38,805 bases of DNA, taken from contig CABSNL010000016.1 of the NCBI GenBank assembly GCA_902479095.1, positions 1 through 38,805 on the forward strand, in the 5' to 3' direction. This DNA is from an uncultured Collinsella sp. (lineage in GTDB: Bacteria; Actinomycetota; Coriobacteriia; Coriobacteriales; Coriobacteriaceae). Numbering within the stretch: position 1 is the first letter of the stretch; every line of letters begins with the position of its first letter. Below, one piece after another: positions 32,012 through 38,805 of this stretch. The notes under the pieces are model-generated. The model did not search any database. It saw only the letters and a list, made by a program, of their open reading frames with translations, and was not told where the DNA came from. Made by a program: the position numbers and the translations under genes.

Positions 32012-32667
32012 CGAAGGATCCTCACCTTCTTATCGATGTAGTTGCCAATGTGGCTCACCACAAAGGCCGTGCCCAGGTAGCCGAGCGCCGAGATAAAGAA
32101 CGCGGCGACGCCGCCGAGCGAGCGCGTGTTGATGTAGCTCACCACGCCGGTGAGCTCTTGCGGCTTAAGCGGCACCTGGCTGCCGAGCGCGGTGGTGAGC
32201 ATGACGGCGATAAAGAGGTTGGTCATGGGCAGCACGCTCGAGCGCAGTGCCTGCGGAATCACGATCTTGGCGAGGATACGATTGAAGCTCATGCCGAGTG
32301 AACGTGCGGCTTCCACCTGGCCGACGCCGACGGTGTTGATGCCGCTCATAAAGTTCTCGGAGCCAAAGGCCGAGCCCAAAAGGACCGTGGCGACGATAAC
32401 GCAGGTGCGGTAGGGCAGAACGACCTTGAGCGGCGGCAGCGCATAGACGACGATGATGAGCAGCGCGATGCCGGGGATGTTACGGAAGACCTGGACATAC
32501 AGGTCGCCAAAGACGCGCAGCGGCTTGAGCGGCGACACGCGCATCACGGTGACGGCGACGGCCAGCACCATGGCGATGGCAAACGACTCAAGCGTCATAC
32601 CCCAGGTTGCTAGCAGTGCGTCGATATAGTTCTGGCCATAGAGCGACCAGAGTTCGGAGAGACTCAT
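32008..32667 (-). CDS. Amino acid ABC transporter permease 1
   Basis: A 219-residue permease of the GltJ/GluC type with five membrane segments and the EAA loop SENFMSGINTVGVGQVEAARSLGMSFNRIL. The N-terminal SELWSLYGQNYIDALLATWGMTLESFAIAM is the usual opening of this subfamily. ATG 32667 has GGGAGG seven bases upstream. It follows the binding-protein gene after 138 bases that include a terminator-like hairpin, so binding protein is probably made in excess over the membrane parts, as is common. Confidence 0.93.
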   Translation of the reverse strand: MSLSELWSLYGQNYIDALLATWGMTLESFAIAMVLAVAVTVMRVSPLKPLRVFGDLYVQVFRNIPGIALLIIVVYALPPLKVVLPYRTCVIVATVLLGSAFGSENFMSGINTVGVGQVEAARSLGMSFNRILAKIVIPQALRSSVLPMTNLFIAVMLTTALGSQVPLKPQELTGVVSYINTRSLGGVAAFFISALGYLGTAFVVSHIGNYIDKKVRILR

Positions 32668-32691
32668 GCGGACCTCCCGCCGATAAGGAAA

Positions 32692-32717
32692 GGGGCTCCC
32701 GTGTGTACGGAAGCCCC
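32692..32717 (-). terminator. Attenuating hairpin between binding protein and permeases
   Basis: GGGGCTCCCGT (32692-32702) pairs with ACGGAAGCCCC (32707-32717), 11 bp with one wobble on the minus-strand RNA, loop four bases, followed on that strand by TTTCCTT. A partial terminator in this position would lower permease and ATPase expression relative to the binding protein. Confidence 0.6.
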
Positions 32718-32805
32718 GACAACTCTGTGAGGAAACAGTTTACCGCAATAAAGCGCATCGTGCGTTTCCATATGGTTTCGTTGCGGCCGTTACCAGGCTC
32801 GTTGC

Positions 32806-33801
32806 CTAGGCGCCGATCTCGGGCAGCTCGGGAACATTGGTGTCGCCCGTGCGGTCGCCGATGCAGATCTGCCACAGCTCGGTCCAGGTGCCGTCGTCCT
32901 CGATCTTCTTAAGGAAGTCATTGACAAAGGCGACGCCGTCGGAATCGAGCGGCAGACCGATGCCGTAGGGCTCCTTGCTGCCGAAGGGCTTGCCGGCGAT
33001 CTTGTACTTGCCGGGCTCGCGGACCAGGGCGCTCTGCTGCATGTTGTTATCGATGACGTAGGCGTCAACACGACCCTGTTGGAGTGCCTGGCGGGCCTCC
33101 TCGTCGGTCTTGAACTCCTGCTGGCTGGCCTTGGGAGCGAGCTCCTCCAGGATGGCGGGGCCGTTGGAGCCGGACTGGACGGCGACGCTCTTGTCGGCCA
33201 GGTCGTCGACGCTCTTGATGTCGTCGTTATCGGCGAGCACCAGGATAGCCTGCTGGGTGTAGTAGTAGGGACCGGCAAAGGAGACGAGCTTCTTGCGCTC
33301 GTCAGTGATGGTGTAGGTGGCAAAGACGGCGTCGACCTGGCCGTTCTGCAGGACAGACTCGCGCGTGTCCGAGGTCACCTGGGTGATCTCGACCTTGTTC
33401 TCGCCCAGAATGTAGTTGGACAGGAGCTGTGCGATACCGGCATCGAAGCCGCGGGTCTGACCGTCTTTCTCGTTGAGGAGGGAGAAGAGCGTGGAGGTCT
33501 GAACGCCACCGATCTTAAAGACGCCGGCGTCCTTGACGGCCGTGGCCCAGGCGCTGGCGGCGATGGCGTCGTCATCGGCCTTGGGGCCGTTGTCGACGAG
33601 CTTGTCGAATGCCTTAGCGTCGAGCGTGGTGGAAGCCTCGGTATCATTGGAGCTCTTGGAGGAGCCGGCGGCGGAACCCTTGTCGGCCTCGGCGCTGGTG
33701 TCGGAGCAGCCGGCAAGACCAAGGCCGGCGACGGTTGCGAAGGTGGCGGCAACGAAGCCGCGGCGGTCGAGAACGACCTGCTGGGAGAGGTTCTTGCTCA
33801 T
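32806..33801 (-). CDS. Amino acid ABC transporter substrate-binding lipoprotein
   Basis: A 331-residue extracellular solute-binding protein of family 3. The signal peptide has twin arginines (DRRGF, 12-16), a hydrophobic stretch and the lipobox LAGC with lipidated Cys32; a Ser/Asp-rich linker follows. GFDAGIAQLLSNYIL, TSDTRESVLQNGQVDAVFATYTITDERKK and SFAGPYYYTQQAILV are family motifs, close to GluB-like glutamate/aspartate receptors. The RR motif suggests possible Tat export. ATG 33801 follows AGGTGTT with an AAAGG ribosome site. First gene of the importer operon; its 5' side faces the repeat array at 33984-34203. Confidence 0.92.
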   Translation of the reverse strand: MSKNLSQQVVLDRRGFVAATFATVAGLGLAGCSDTSAEADKGSAAGSSKSSNDTEASTTLDAKAFDKLVDNGPKADDDAIAASAWATAVKDAGVFKIGGVQTSTLFSLLNEKDGQTRGFDAGIAQLLSNYILGENKVEITQVTSDTRESVLQNGQVDAVFATYTITDERKKLVSFAGPYYYTQQAILVLADNDDIKSVDDLADKSVAVQSGSNGPAILEELAPKASQQEFKTDEEARQALQQGRVDAYVIDNNMQQSALVREPGKYKIAGKPFGSKEPYGIGLPLDSDGVAFVNDFLKKIEDDGTWTELWQICIGDRTGDTNVPELPEIGA

Positions 33802-33917
33802 GGGAGAACACCTTTCTCAATAAAATCCCTAGCGGTTGAGTAGAGTTATACCCTATCCCGCTCAAATAGGTCAACACGAAATAACTCAGAAACATACTTG
33901 CCTTATGGGTAATTCTA

Positions 33918-33950
33918 CCTACCAAAAAGGGACAGGCGCCTTTGTGGTGG
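33918..33950. repeat. REP-like 33-bp hairpin repeat, copy 3 (decayed right arm)
   Basis: CCTACCAAAAAGGGACAGG is nearly identical to copy 2, but the right arm (TTTGTGGTGG) no longer pairs well. GGGACAGGC (33929-33937) can instead pair with GCCTGTCTC (33968-33976). It adjoins the alternating-unit array. Confidence 0.6.
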
Positions 33951-33983
33951 TTCTTGCAGATGTGGTGGCCTGTCTCGCTGCTT

Positions 33984-34203
33984 TGTCTCAATCTGTAACA
34001 TCTGCAGCCATTTTTGCCGAGTAACTGTTACAGATCGAGATTTTCTCTTCAGGGGAATTCGAATGTCTCAATCTGTAACATCTGGACGGTCAAAAGGTCC
34101 CTATCTGTTACAGATTGAGACAAAGGTCTGGGACTACGACGTCTTATCTAGATCTGTAACAGTTAGACGGAAATTCGGGCCCTAGATGTTACAGATTGAG
34201 ATA
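33984..34203. repeat. Array of six ~20-bp units in alternating orientation (three hairpins)
   Basis: Units, by position: 33984-34003 (+), 34023-34042 (-), 34064-34083 (+), 34103-34122 (-), 34145-34164 (+), 34184-34203 (-). Read in one direction the consensus is TRTCTCAATCTGTAACAKMT; units 1 and 3 are identical. Neighbouring +/- pairs form three hairpins whose loops are each exactly 19 nt with unrelated sequence. The intervals between hairpins are 21 and 22 nt, so the period is 80-81 bp. The array fills the gap between the dxs-like terminator and the importer operon. It has no open frame of its own. Function unknown. Confidence 0.9.
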
Positions 34204-34220
34204 ATCGCGTCGCGCAAACA

Positions 34221-34257
34221 AAAACCTCCGCAGGGGCGCTTCCCTTGCGGAGGTTTT
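34221..34257 (-). terminator. Intrinsic terminator of the DXS-like gene
   Basis: AAAACCTCCGCA (34221-34232) pairs perfectly with TGCGGAGGTTTT (34246-34257). On the minus strand it begins one base after the stop codon and ends in TTTTTGTTTG, a textbook rho-independent terminator. Confidence 0.88.
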
Positions 34258-34258
34258 C

Positions 34259-36040
34259 TTACTCGTTGAGTAGCCTTGCGGCTTCGGCGGCCATGTACTC
34301 GACCGCCATGCCGTTCTGAGCGAGCAGCTCGTTGGGGTCGTAGCGGTCGGGGAAGCCCTTGGCGATGCCGAAGGTGCGCGTGCGCAGCGGCGTGCAGGCC
34401 AGATAACATGCCACACGCTCGCCCCAGCCGCCGTCCAAGATGCCGTCCTCGAGGGTGACGACAACGCGATGCTCGGCGGCAAGGCTGTCGAGGAACTCGC
34501 GGTCGAGCTCGGTTGCAAAGCGCGGGTTGACGAGCGTGGCCTCGATGCCGTACTCGGCGGCCAAGCGGTTTGCCACGCGCTCGCCCAGCTCAAAGAAATC
34601 GCCGAGTGCGAGCACGGCAACGTCGCGGCCCTGACGCACCACGTTGTAGCGAACGGCACTGTAGTCGGTGTCTTCGGCGGGTGCCAGATCGGGACGGCTC
34701 ACCAGGCCGATGCCCGGTACGCGGATCGCCACGGGATGCTCGCGGTGGTCGAGCGACCAGCTCAGCATGGACAGATATTCCTCCATGCAGACCGGCGCCA
34801 AGTAGTGCATGTTGGGAAGAGCGCCCAGCATGGAAATATCGAAGAACGAAAGGTGCGTCTCGGATGTGGTGCCAAAGATTGACGCACCAAACACCAGGAT
34901 GGTTGCGGGGGCGTCGTTGAGGCACAGGTCGTGCCACAGCTCGTCGTAGGCGCGCTGCAAAAACGTGCCGTACACACCAAAGACTGGCTTGGCGCCCGAG
35001 CGCGCAAGCGCGGTGGCAAAGGTCACGGCGTGCTCCTCGGCAATGCCCACATCGACGAACTGTTTGCCGGCGGCAGCGCGAAGCTCGGGTGTAAAGCCCA
35101 TGATGTAGGGCGTGGCGGCCGTGATGCCCACGACCTGCGGATCGCGCTCGATGGCGGCGCTGAGCGCCTCGCCCGTAATGTCGGCATAGGTGCGCGGCGC
35201 AGGCTCGCTCGGATGGCCCGGGCAGAGCTTGCGGCCAGTCGCCATATCAAACGGACCCACGTGGTGCCAGCGCTCGGGGTCGCTCTGGGCCGGCTCAAAG
35301 CCCTTGCCCTTGGCGGTGGAGACGTGCAGCACGATGGGATGATCGATATTGCGCAGTTCCTGCAGCGCGTCGACGAGGGCCAACACATCGTTACCGGCGT
35401 CCAGATAGCGGTAATCGAGCCCCAGCGCGCGAAAAACGTTGCGCTCACAGGTGCCGTTGCTGGCGCGTAACTCGGTCAGATTGCGATACAGGCCGCCATG
35501 GTTCTCGGCAATGGACTGGTCGTTATCGTTGACGATGATGATCAGGTTGCTATCGAGTTCGGCGGCATTGTTAAAGCCCTCAAACGCCAGGCCGCCCGAA
35601 AGCGAGCCGTCGCCAATGATGGTGATGACGTTATACGTGTCGCCCGCCAGGTCGCGCGCGTGGGCAAGGCCACAGCCCAAGCTCACCGACGTGGAGGTAT
35701 GGCCCATGGCGAACAAGTCGTGCTCGGACTCGTCGGGATTGGCAAAGCCAGAAGCCTCGCCATAACGCTCCGGATCGATATAAGTGTACGCGCGTCCCGT
35801 CAGCGCCTTGTGGGCATAGGTCTGGTGCGAAACGTCAAAGACAATCTTATCGATGGGGGAGTTAAACACGCGATGAAGCGCAACCGTAAGCTCAACGACG
35901 CCCAGGTTGGGGGCAACGTGTCCGCCGACGGCGGCGGAGCTTTCGAGGATTGCCTGGCGGATCTCGCTGCAGAGCTGCGGGAGCTCGGCGCGATTAAGAG
36001 CCTTGACGTCCTCGGGCGTTGTCGTTTGCGTAAGCAGCAT
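34259..36040 (-). CDS. Divergent 1-deoxy-D-xylulose-5-phosphate synthase-like protein
   Basis: A 593-residue thiamine-diphosphate enzyme; classical DXS condenses pyruvate and glyceraldehyde-3-phosphate at the start of the MEP isoprenoid pathway. The cofactor site GDGSLSGG (143-150, DXS: GDGALTGG), NDNDQSIAENHGG, SHQTYAHKALTGR (71-83) and the catalytic Glu335 in GIAEEHAV are present. However, the DXS substrate loop DRAGxVGxDGxTHxGxFD is replaced at about 384-401 by FGASIFGTTSETHLSFFD: the phosphate-binding Arg is lost and only the THxxxFD core remains. It is also shorter than usual (about 620-640). It belongs to a DXS-like subgroup seen in gut Firmicutes and Coriobacteria. Whether it makes DXP is open. 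A second, classical dxs may lie elsewhere. Confidence 0.75.
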   Translation of the reverse strand: MLLTQTTTPEDVKALNRAELPQLCSEIRQAILESSAAVGGHVAPNLGVVELTVALHRVFNSPIDKIVFDVSHQTYAHKALTGRAYTYIDPERYGEASGFANPDESEHDLFAMGHTSTSVSLGCGLAHARDLAGDTYNVITIIGDGSLSGGLAFEGFNNAAELDSNLIIIVNDNDQSIAENHGGLYRNLTELRASNGTCERNVFRALGLDYRYLDAGNDVLALVDALQELRNIDHPIVLHVSTAKGKGFEPAQSDPERWHHVGPFDMATGRKLCPGHPSEPAPRTYADITGEALSAAIERDPQVVGITAATPYIMGFTPELRAAAGKQFVDVGIAEEHAVTFATALARSGAKPVFGVYGTFLQRAYDELWHDLCLNDAPATILVFGASIFGTTSETHLSFFDISMLGALPNMHYLAPVCMEEYLSMLSWSLDHREHPVAIRVPGIGLVSRPDLAPAEDTDYSAVRYNVVRQGRDVAVLALGDFFELGERVANRLAAEYGIEATLVNPRFATELDREFLDSLAAEHRVVVTLEDGILDGGWGERVACYLACTPLRTRTFGIAKGFPDRYDPNELLAQNGMAVEYMAAEAARLLNE

Positions 36041-36167
36041 CGTTGTGGGTTACTCCATGCGAATCGAGCGCCGGCGCTCCCTCGGCCGGCACAATTGCAC
36101 AAAACAGTCTCGCACATTTTGGCGTTTGATATGTGACGGCGGCGCGGTAATTCGCCAACTGGCGGGG

Positions 36168-36179
36168 CAAAACGTTTTG
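36168..36179. promoter_or_regulatory. 12-bp palindrome CAAAACGTTTTG in a divergent promoter region
   Basis: A perfect palindrome midway between the start of the DXS-like gene and the HD hydrolase gene (228-base divergent interval). It contains the same AAAACGTTTT found before the PTS gene. CG-centred palindromes of this type are typical LacI-family operators. No well-formed -35/-10 pair is evident on either strand. Confidence 0.4.
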
Positions 36180-36268
36180 TCCGATGCCATACTGGTAGAT
36201 TCGATGATGATTTTATTCCATGCGTGCAGGTCGTGGCTTGTCGCCGTGAGTCGCTGGAAGGAGGCAGC

Positions 36269-36805
36269 ATGTCCGATGTCGTTCGTGCCGAGAAAATCGC
36301 GTGCGAAGTAGACCATGCTGCCCGTCAACTGGCACAGGCGGGCCGTCTGGATCTGACGCGCGAGTTTATCCAGCATGGCGATGTGACGGTGTATACGCAT
36401 GTGACCTCGGTGGCGCGGGCAAGCCTGTCCTTTGCCGAGCGCCTGGGCCGCGTCGGTGTCTCGGTCGACCGCGCCTCGTTGCTGCGCGGAGCCTTGCTGC
36501 ACGACTACTTTCTCTATGACTGGCACGATCCCGATCCGAGCCATCGCCTGCACGGGTTTCGGCATCCGTTTTTTGCCCTGGCGCGTGCCGAAGAGGATTT
36601 TGAGCTGACGCCGCGCGAGCGGAATATCATCGTGCGGCATATGTTTCCGCTGGTGCCCGTGCCGCCGACGTGTCGTGAGGCTTGGATTGTGTGCCTGGCG
36701 GATAAATTGTGTGCGCTGCGCGAGACGGTCGCCGGCCGCCTGCCGCGCAAGGACGAGGCGGACGATGGCGTGAGCAGCGAATCGAGTGAAAAGAGGAGAG
36801 GGTAG
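36269..36805 (+). CDS. HD-domain phosphohydrolase
   Basis: A 178-residue soluble protein. The HD superfamily metal site is represented by THVTSVARAS (first His), LLHDYFLYDWH (His-Asp pair) and later HGFRHPF and RHMFPL histidines, with LADKLCALRE as the final Asp. It resembles short HD proteins (COG1418-type/'YedJ-like') found in Firmicutes and Coriobacteria next to DUF1113 proteins. Substrate, probably a nucleotide, is unknown. ATG 36269 has GGAAGGAGG six bases upstream. The next gene starts four bases after its stop, on an intragenic GAGAGGG ribosome site, so the two are an operon. Confidence 0.85.
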   Translation: MSDVVRAEKIACEVDHAARQLAQAGRLDLTREFIQHGDVTVYTHVTSVARASLSFAERLGRVGVSVDRASLLRGALLHDYFLYDWHDPDPSHRLHGFRHPFFALARAEEDFELTPRERNIIVRHMFPLVPVPPTCREAWIVCLADKLCALRETVAGRLPRKDEADDGVSSESSEKRRG

Positions 36806-36808
36806 ACG

Positions 36809-37828
36809 GTGGGGACCGCGATCGACATGGCATTTGACGGCGCGACGCTTGCCGCCTGTCCGCTTTCGGCGCTGGTGCTCTCGTTTGCCTTCTACGGTTT
36901 TTGCGGTTGGGTATGGGAATCGACAGTCTGCGCCATGCTCAACCACGGGCGCTTTGCCAACAGCGGCTTTTTGCTGGGACCGTGCTGCCCCATCTATGGC
37001 GCGGGCGGCATTGCCTGCTGGCTGCTGTTGCGCGGGATTCCGGATGCCTCGAGCCAGTTTGTCGCTGCAGCGCTCGTATGCAGCGTGATTGAGTACAGCG
37101 TAGGCGTGCTGCTGGAAAAAACAACGGGCGCTCGCTTTTGGGACTATTCGCACCTGCCGTTTAACCTGCACGGACGCATCTGTCTGTACTGGGCATGCGC
37201 GTTTGGCTTGGGTGCGTTGTGCATTTGCCGTTTAGTGGAGCCGGCATTGTTGGGGCTGCTTGGCCATCTGCCGGTGCTGATTGTGCGGCTGTCCGCCTTT
37301 ATCGTCGCGGTTGCGATGATGGTCGACGCGGTGTGCTCGTTGGCGAGCTGGCGGCGTCTGTCCGATCAGCTGGAGCGTGTGCGCGCCGACCTTGCCGACC
37401 GCATCAATGAGTCGCTCGCCGATGCGTCCGACTCCATGCTCGAACGTATTCCCGATTCGGCGATCGACTCGGTGGCACAGACGCATATCCGCAGCCGTGC
37501 CGTTAACGCATGGCTGGCGGAGCTGGGCGATGCGACGCTCGATGCCCTGCGCGAGAAGGCTTCGATGCCGACGTTTATTTCGGATGGTGCTCGCGGCCTG
37601 GCGCTCGCTGCCCGCCGCGTGGCCGATGCCGCGCCGAGCATGCCGCGTCCGTCGCTCAGTCGTCGCCTTGCCGGCAAGCGCATGAGCCGCCCGGTACCGA
37701 GCGTGTCGCTCAGTCGTCGTGACCTGCGCTTTTTCAATGCCTTCCCGCGCCTGCGCATCAATCGCTACGAAGGTGTCATTCGAGCAACTAATCTCCGCGA
37801 CCGCGCCCACGAGCTGTTTCGGCACTAG
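36809..37828 (+). CDS. DUF1113-type (putative ABC transporter type IV) membrane protein with long C-terminal tail
   Basis: A 339-residue membrane protein starting at GTG 36809 (GAGAGGG seven bases upstream). Residues 15-170 contain about five membrane segments with the family motifs FAFYGFCGWVWESTVCAML, NSGFLLGPCCPIYGAGG and FWDYSHLPFNLHGRICLYW, the last being the most conserved block of PF06541. The remaining 150 residues are a cytoplasmic, Arg/Ser-rich helical tail (for example LSRRLAGKRMSRPV and SRRDLRFFNAFPRLRINRYEG), longer than in many relatives. Despite the name there is no ABC ATPase; function is unknown. Tight linkage with the HD protein suggests they work together. Confidence 0.82.
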   Translation: MGTAIDMAFDGATLAACPLSALVLSFAFYGFCGWVWESTVCAMLNHGRFANSGFLLGPCCPIYGAGGIACWLLLRGIPDASSQFVAAALVCSVIEYSVGVLLEKTTGARFWDYSHLPFNLHGRICLYWACAFGLGALCICRLVEPALLGLLGHLPVLIVRLSAFIVAVAMMVDAVCSLASWRRLSDQLERVRADLADRINESLADASDSMLERIPDSAIDSVAQTHIRSRAVNAWLAELGDATLDALREKASMPTFISDGARGLALAARRVADAAPSMPRPSLSRRLAGKRMSRPVPSVSLSRRDLRFFNAFPRLRINRYEGVIRATNLRDRAHELFRH

Positions 37829-37955
37829 CCAGAGCGGGGCCAAGTGCGCCCTTCTCGCTCGCGTATTTCCCGTTCGTTTCGCGCCCGTTGCCGCGCCGTT
37901 TCCAAGATTGCGGCACCGTTTCTATTCGACAACGCAGCGTTTAACAACGTCGTAT

Positions 37956-37969
37956 CTGGTCTATACCAG
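37956..37969 (+). promoter_or_regulatory. Palindrome CTGGT-CTAT-ACCAG upstream of amt
   Basis: A 5+5 bp inverted repeat 58 bases before the amt ATG. It encloses TATACC, a possible -10, with TTAACA (37941-37946) upstream at a short 15-bp spacing. Its position suits a regulator of ammonium uptake, but I cannot match it to a known nitrogen-regulator site. The 198-base gap holds no other clear element. Confidence 0.3.
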
Positions 37970-38026
37970 TTGCCCCTCGGCCGCATTATGGGCGCCGACA
38001 ACGTTCATGCGATCAAGGGGGAGCGA

Positions 38027-38757
38027 ATGTACGATACGGGATCGATAACGTTTATGCTCATCTGCACCATGCTCGTGTTTTTAATGACACCGGGTCTGGC
38101 GTTTTTCTACGGCGGCCTGTCCAGGCGCAAAAATGTCATCAACACCATGCTCATGTGCTTTGGCGCCATTGGCCTGGTTGGTGTGCTGTGGATTGTTGCC
38201 GGCTGGTCGCTGGCCTACGGCGGTGACGGCTCGAGTCCGTTTATTGGAGGCCTTGACCAGCTGCTGTGCCTGCCGGTGCTCGGCCAGGTGCTGCAGGCGG
38301 CCGAGGGCACCGCGTCGGACGGCGCCGTCTACCCGGAGATTATCAACATCGCCTTCCAGATGGCGTTTGCCATGATCACCGCCGCTATCGTTACGGGCAG
38401 CCTGGCCGGCCGCGTTAAGTTTGGTGCCATGGCGGCCTTCCTGGGCATTTGGCTGCTCGTGGTCTATGCGCCGCTTGCCCACATGGTTTGGGGCGGCGAG
38501 GGCTCCTTTATCGGCGACATCATCGGCGCGCTCGACTTTGCCGGCGGCGACGTGGTGCACATCTCGTCCGGTCTGACGGGTCTGATTCTTTGCTTGATGC
38601 TCGGCCGTCGTCGCGGTTTTGGCATGGTGAGCTATCGCCCGCATAACGTGCCGTTTGTGGCGCTGGGCGCCGGCTTGCTTTGGTTTGGCTGGTTTGGCTT
38701 TAACGGCGGCAGCGAGTTTAAGGCCGACGCCGTGGCGGCGCTCGCCATCCTCAACAC
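38027..38757 (+). CDS. amt: Ammonium transporter Amt (partial, cut by contig end)
   Basis: The first 243 codons of a protein that normally has about 400 residues and 11 membrane segments, forming a trimeric ammonium channel. The opening MYDTGSITFMLICTMLVFLMTPGLAFFYGGL is the Amt N-terminus, GLSRRKN the conserved loop after segment 1, AFQMAFAMITAAIVTGSLAGR segment 3, DFAGGDVVHISSGL the block with the pore-neighbouring aspartate and first pore His region, and LLWFGWFGFNGGSE the family's GWFGFN signature. ATG 38027 follows AAGGGGGAG. The genuine sequence ends at AILNT; everything after 38757 is adapter. A glnK gene often follows amt and would be off the end. Confidence 0.95.
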
Positions 38758-38805
38758 CTGTCTCTTATACACATCTCCGAGCCCACGAGACCGAGGCTGA
38801 TCTCG
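38758..38805. other. Illumina Nextera adapter and i7 index (sequencing artefact)
   Basis: The Tn5 mosaic end CTGTCTCTTATACACATCT (38758-38776) is followed by CCGAGCCCACGAGAC, then CGAGGCTG (an 8-base i7 index, as I recall Nextera N710) and ATCTCG, the start of the P7 flow-cell sequence. The 48 bases add up exactly. This is not genomic DNA. It adds an artefactual tail beginning LLYTSPSPRD to the amt translation. Confidence 0.97.

Noticed and set aside
33984..34203. CRISPR array
   Set aside because: Unit orientation alternates, the unit is only ~20 bp, there are three loops rather than a run of direct-repeat spacers, and no cas gene is near.
38758..38800. C-terminal extension of Amt
   Set aside because: Encoded by sequencing adapter, not genome.

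Overview
This is a GC-rich chromosomal segment, gene-dense on both strands, with gene content typical of an anaerobic, fermentative gut actinobacterium. It carries PTS sucrose uptake, a pyruvate formate-lyase activase, a phosphofructokinase with mixed ATP/PPi-type signatures, a SEC-C-tagged methionine aminopeptidase and an Ntn-type amide hydrolase. My best guess is Collinsella or a close relative in Coriobacteriia. This rests on protein flavour and recall, not on a search. The last 48 bases (38758-38805) are Illumina Nextera adapter plus i7 index, so the window ends at an uncleaned contig end inside an ammonium transporter gene.

Layout. 1-3355: sucrose/fructan module (end of a probable GH32 enzyme, sucrose-type PTS EIIBC, GH32 sucrose-6-phosphate hydrolase). 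3631-6975: DegV lipid-binding protein, PFL activase, MTA/SAH nucleosidase and EngB GTPase. 7212-12506: aspartate-family amino acid block, with thrB and thrC on the minus strand diverging from lysC and asd on the plus strand (hom is not here). 12856-14384: DNA-damage corner with ogt, a truncated Abi-type phage-defence gene and a GyrI-like gene under a LexA-box palindrome. 14655-18127: MacB/FtsX-type ABC exporter pair. 18669-26901: pfk, membrane-anchored choloylglycine-hydrolase-like enzyme, M18 aminopeptidase with a coupled 60-residue protein, 2-hydroxyacid dehydrogenase, map, radical SAM protein, alpha/beta hydrolase. 27112-29372: a hybrid degenerate-GGDEF/REC/HD-GYP protein with its own Hpt protein. 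29480-33801: glutamate-type ABC importer operon ending in a gamma-glutamyl peptidase. 34259-36040: a divergent DXS-like enzyme. 36269-38757: HD hydrolase, DUF1113-type membrane protein, truncated amt.

The most unusual content lies between the genes. The gap at 33984-34203 holds six ~20-bp units in strictly alternating orientation, making three hairpins whose loops are all exactly 19 nt. Two ~184-bp nested palindromes (7036-7218 and 18493-18677) belong to one family: their arms differ but stay complementary, their internal loops are nearly invariant, and both run into the stop codon of the convergent minus-strand gene. A second palindrome type occurs in the thrB leader and after asd. A third, REP-like 33-bp hairpin occurs three times. 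None of these is next to a transposase or cas gene in this window.
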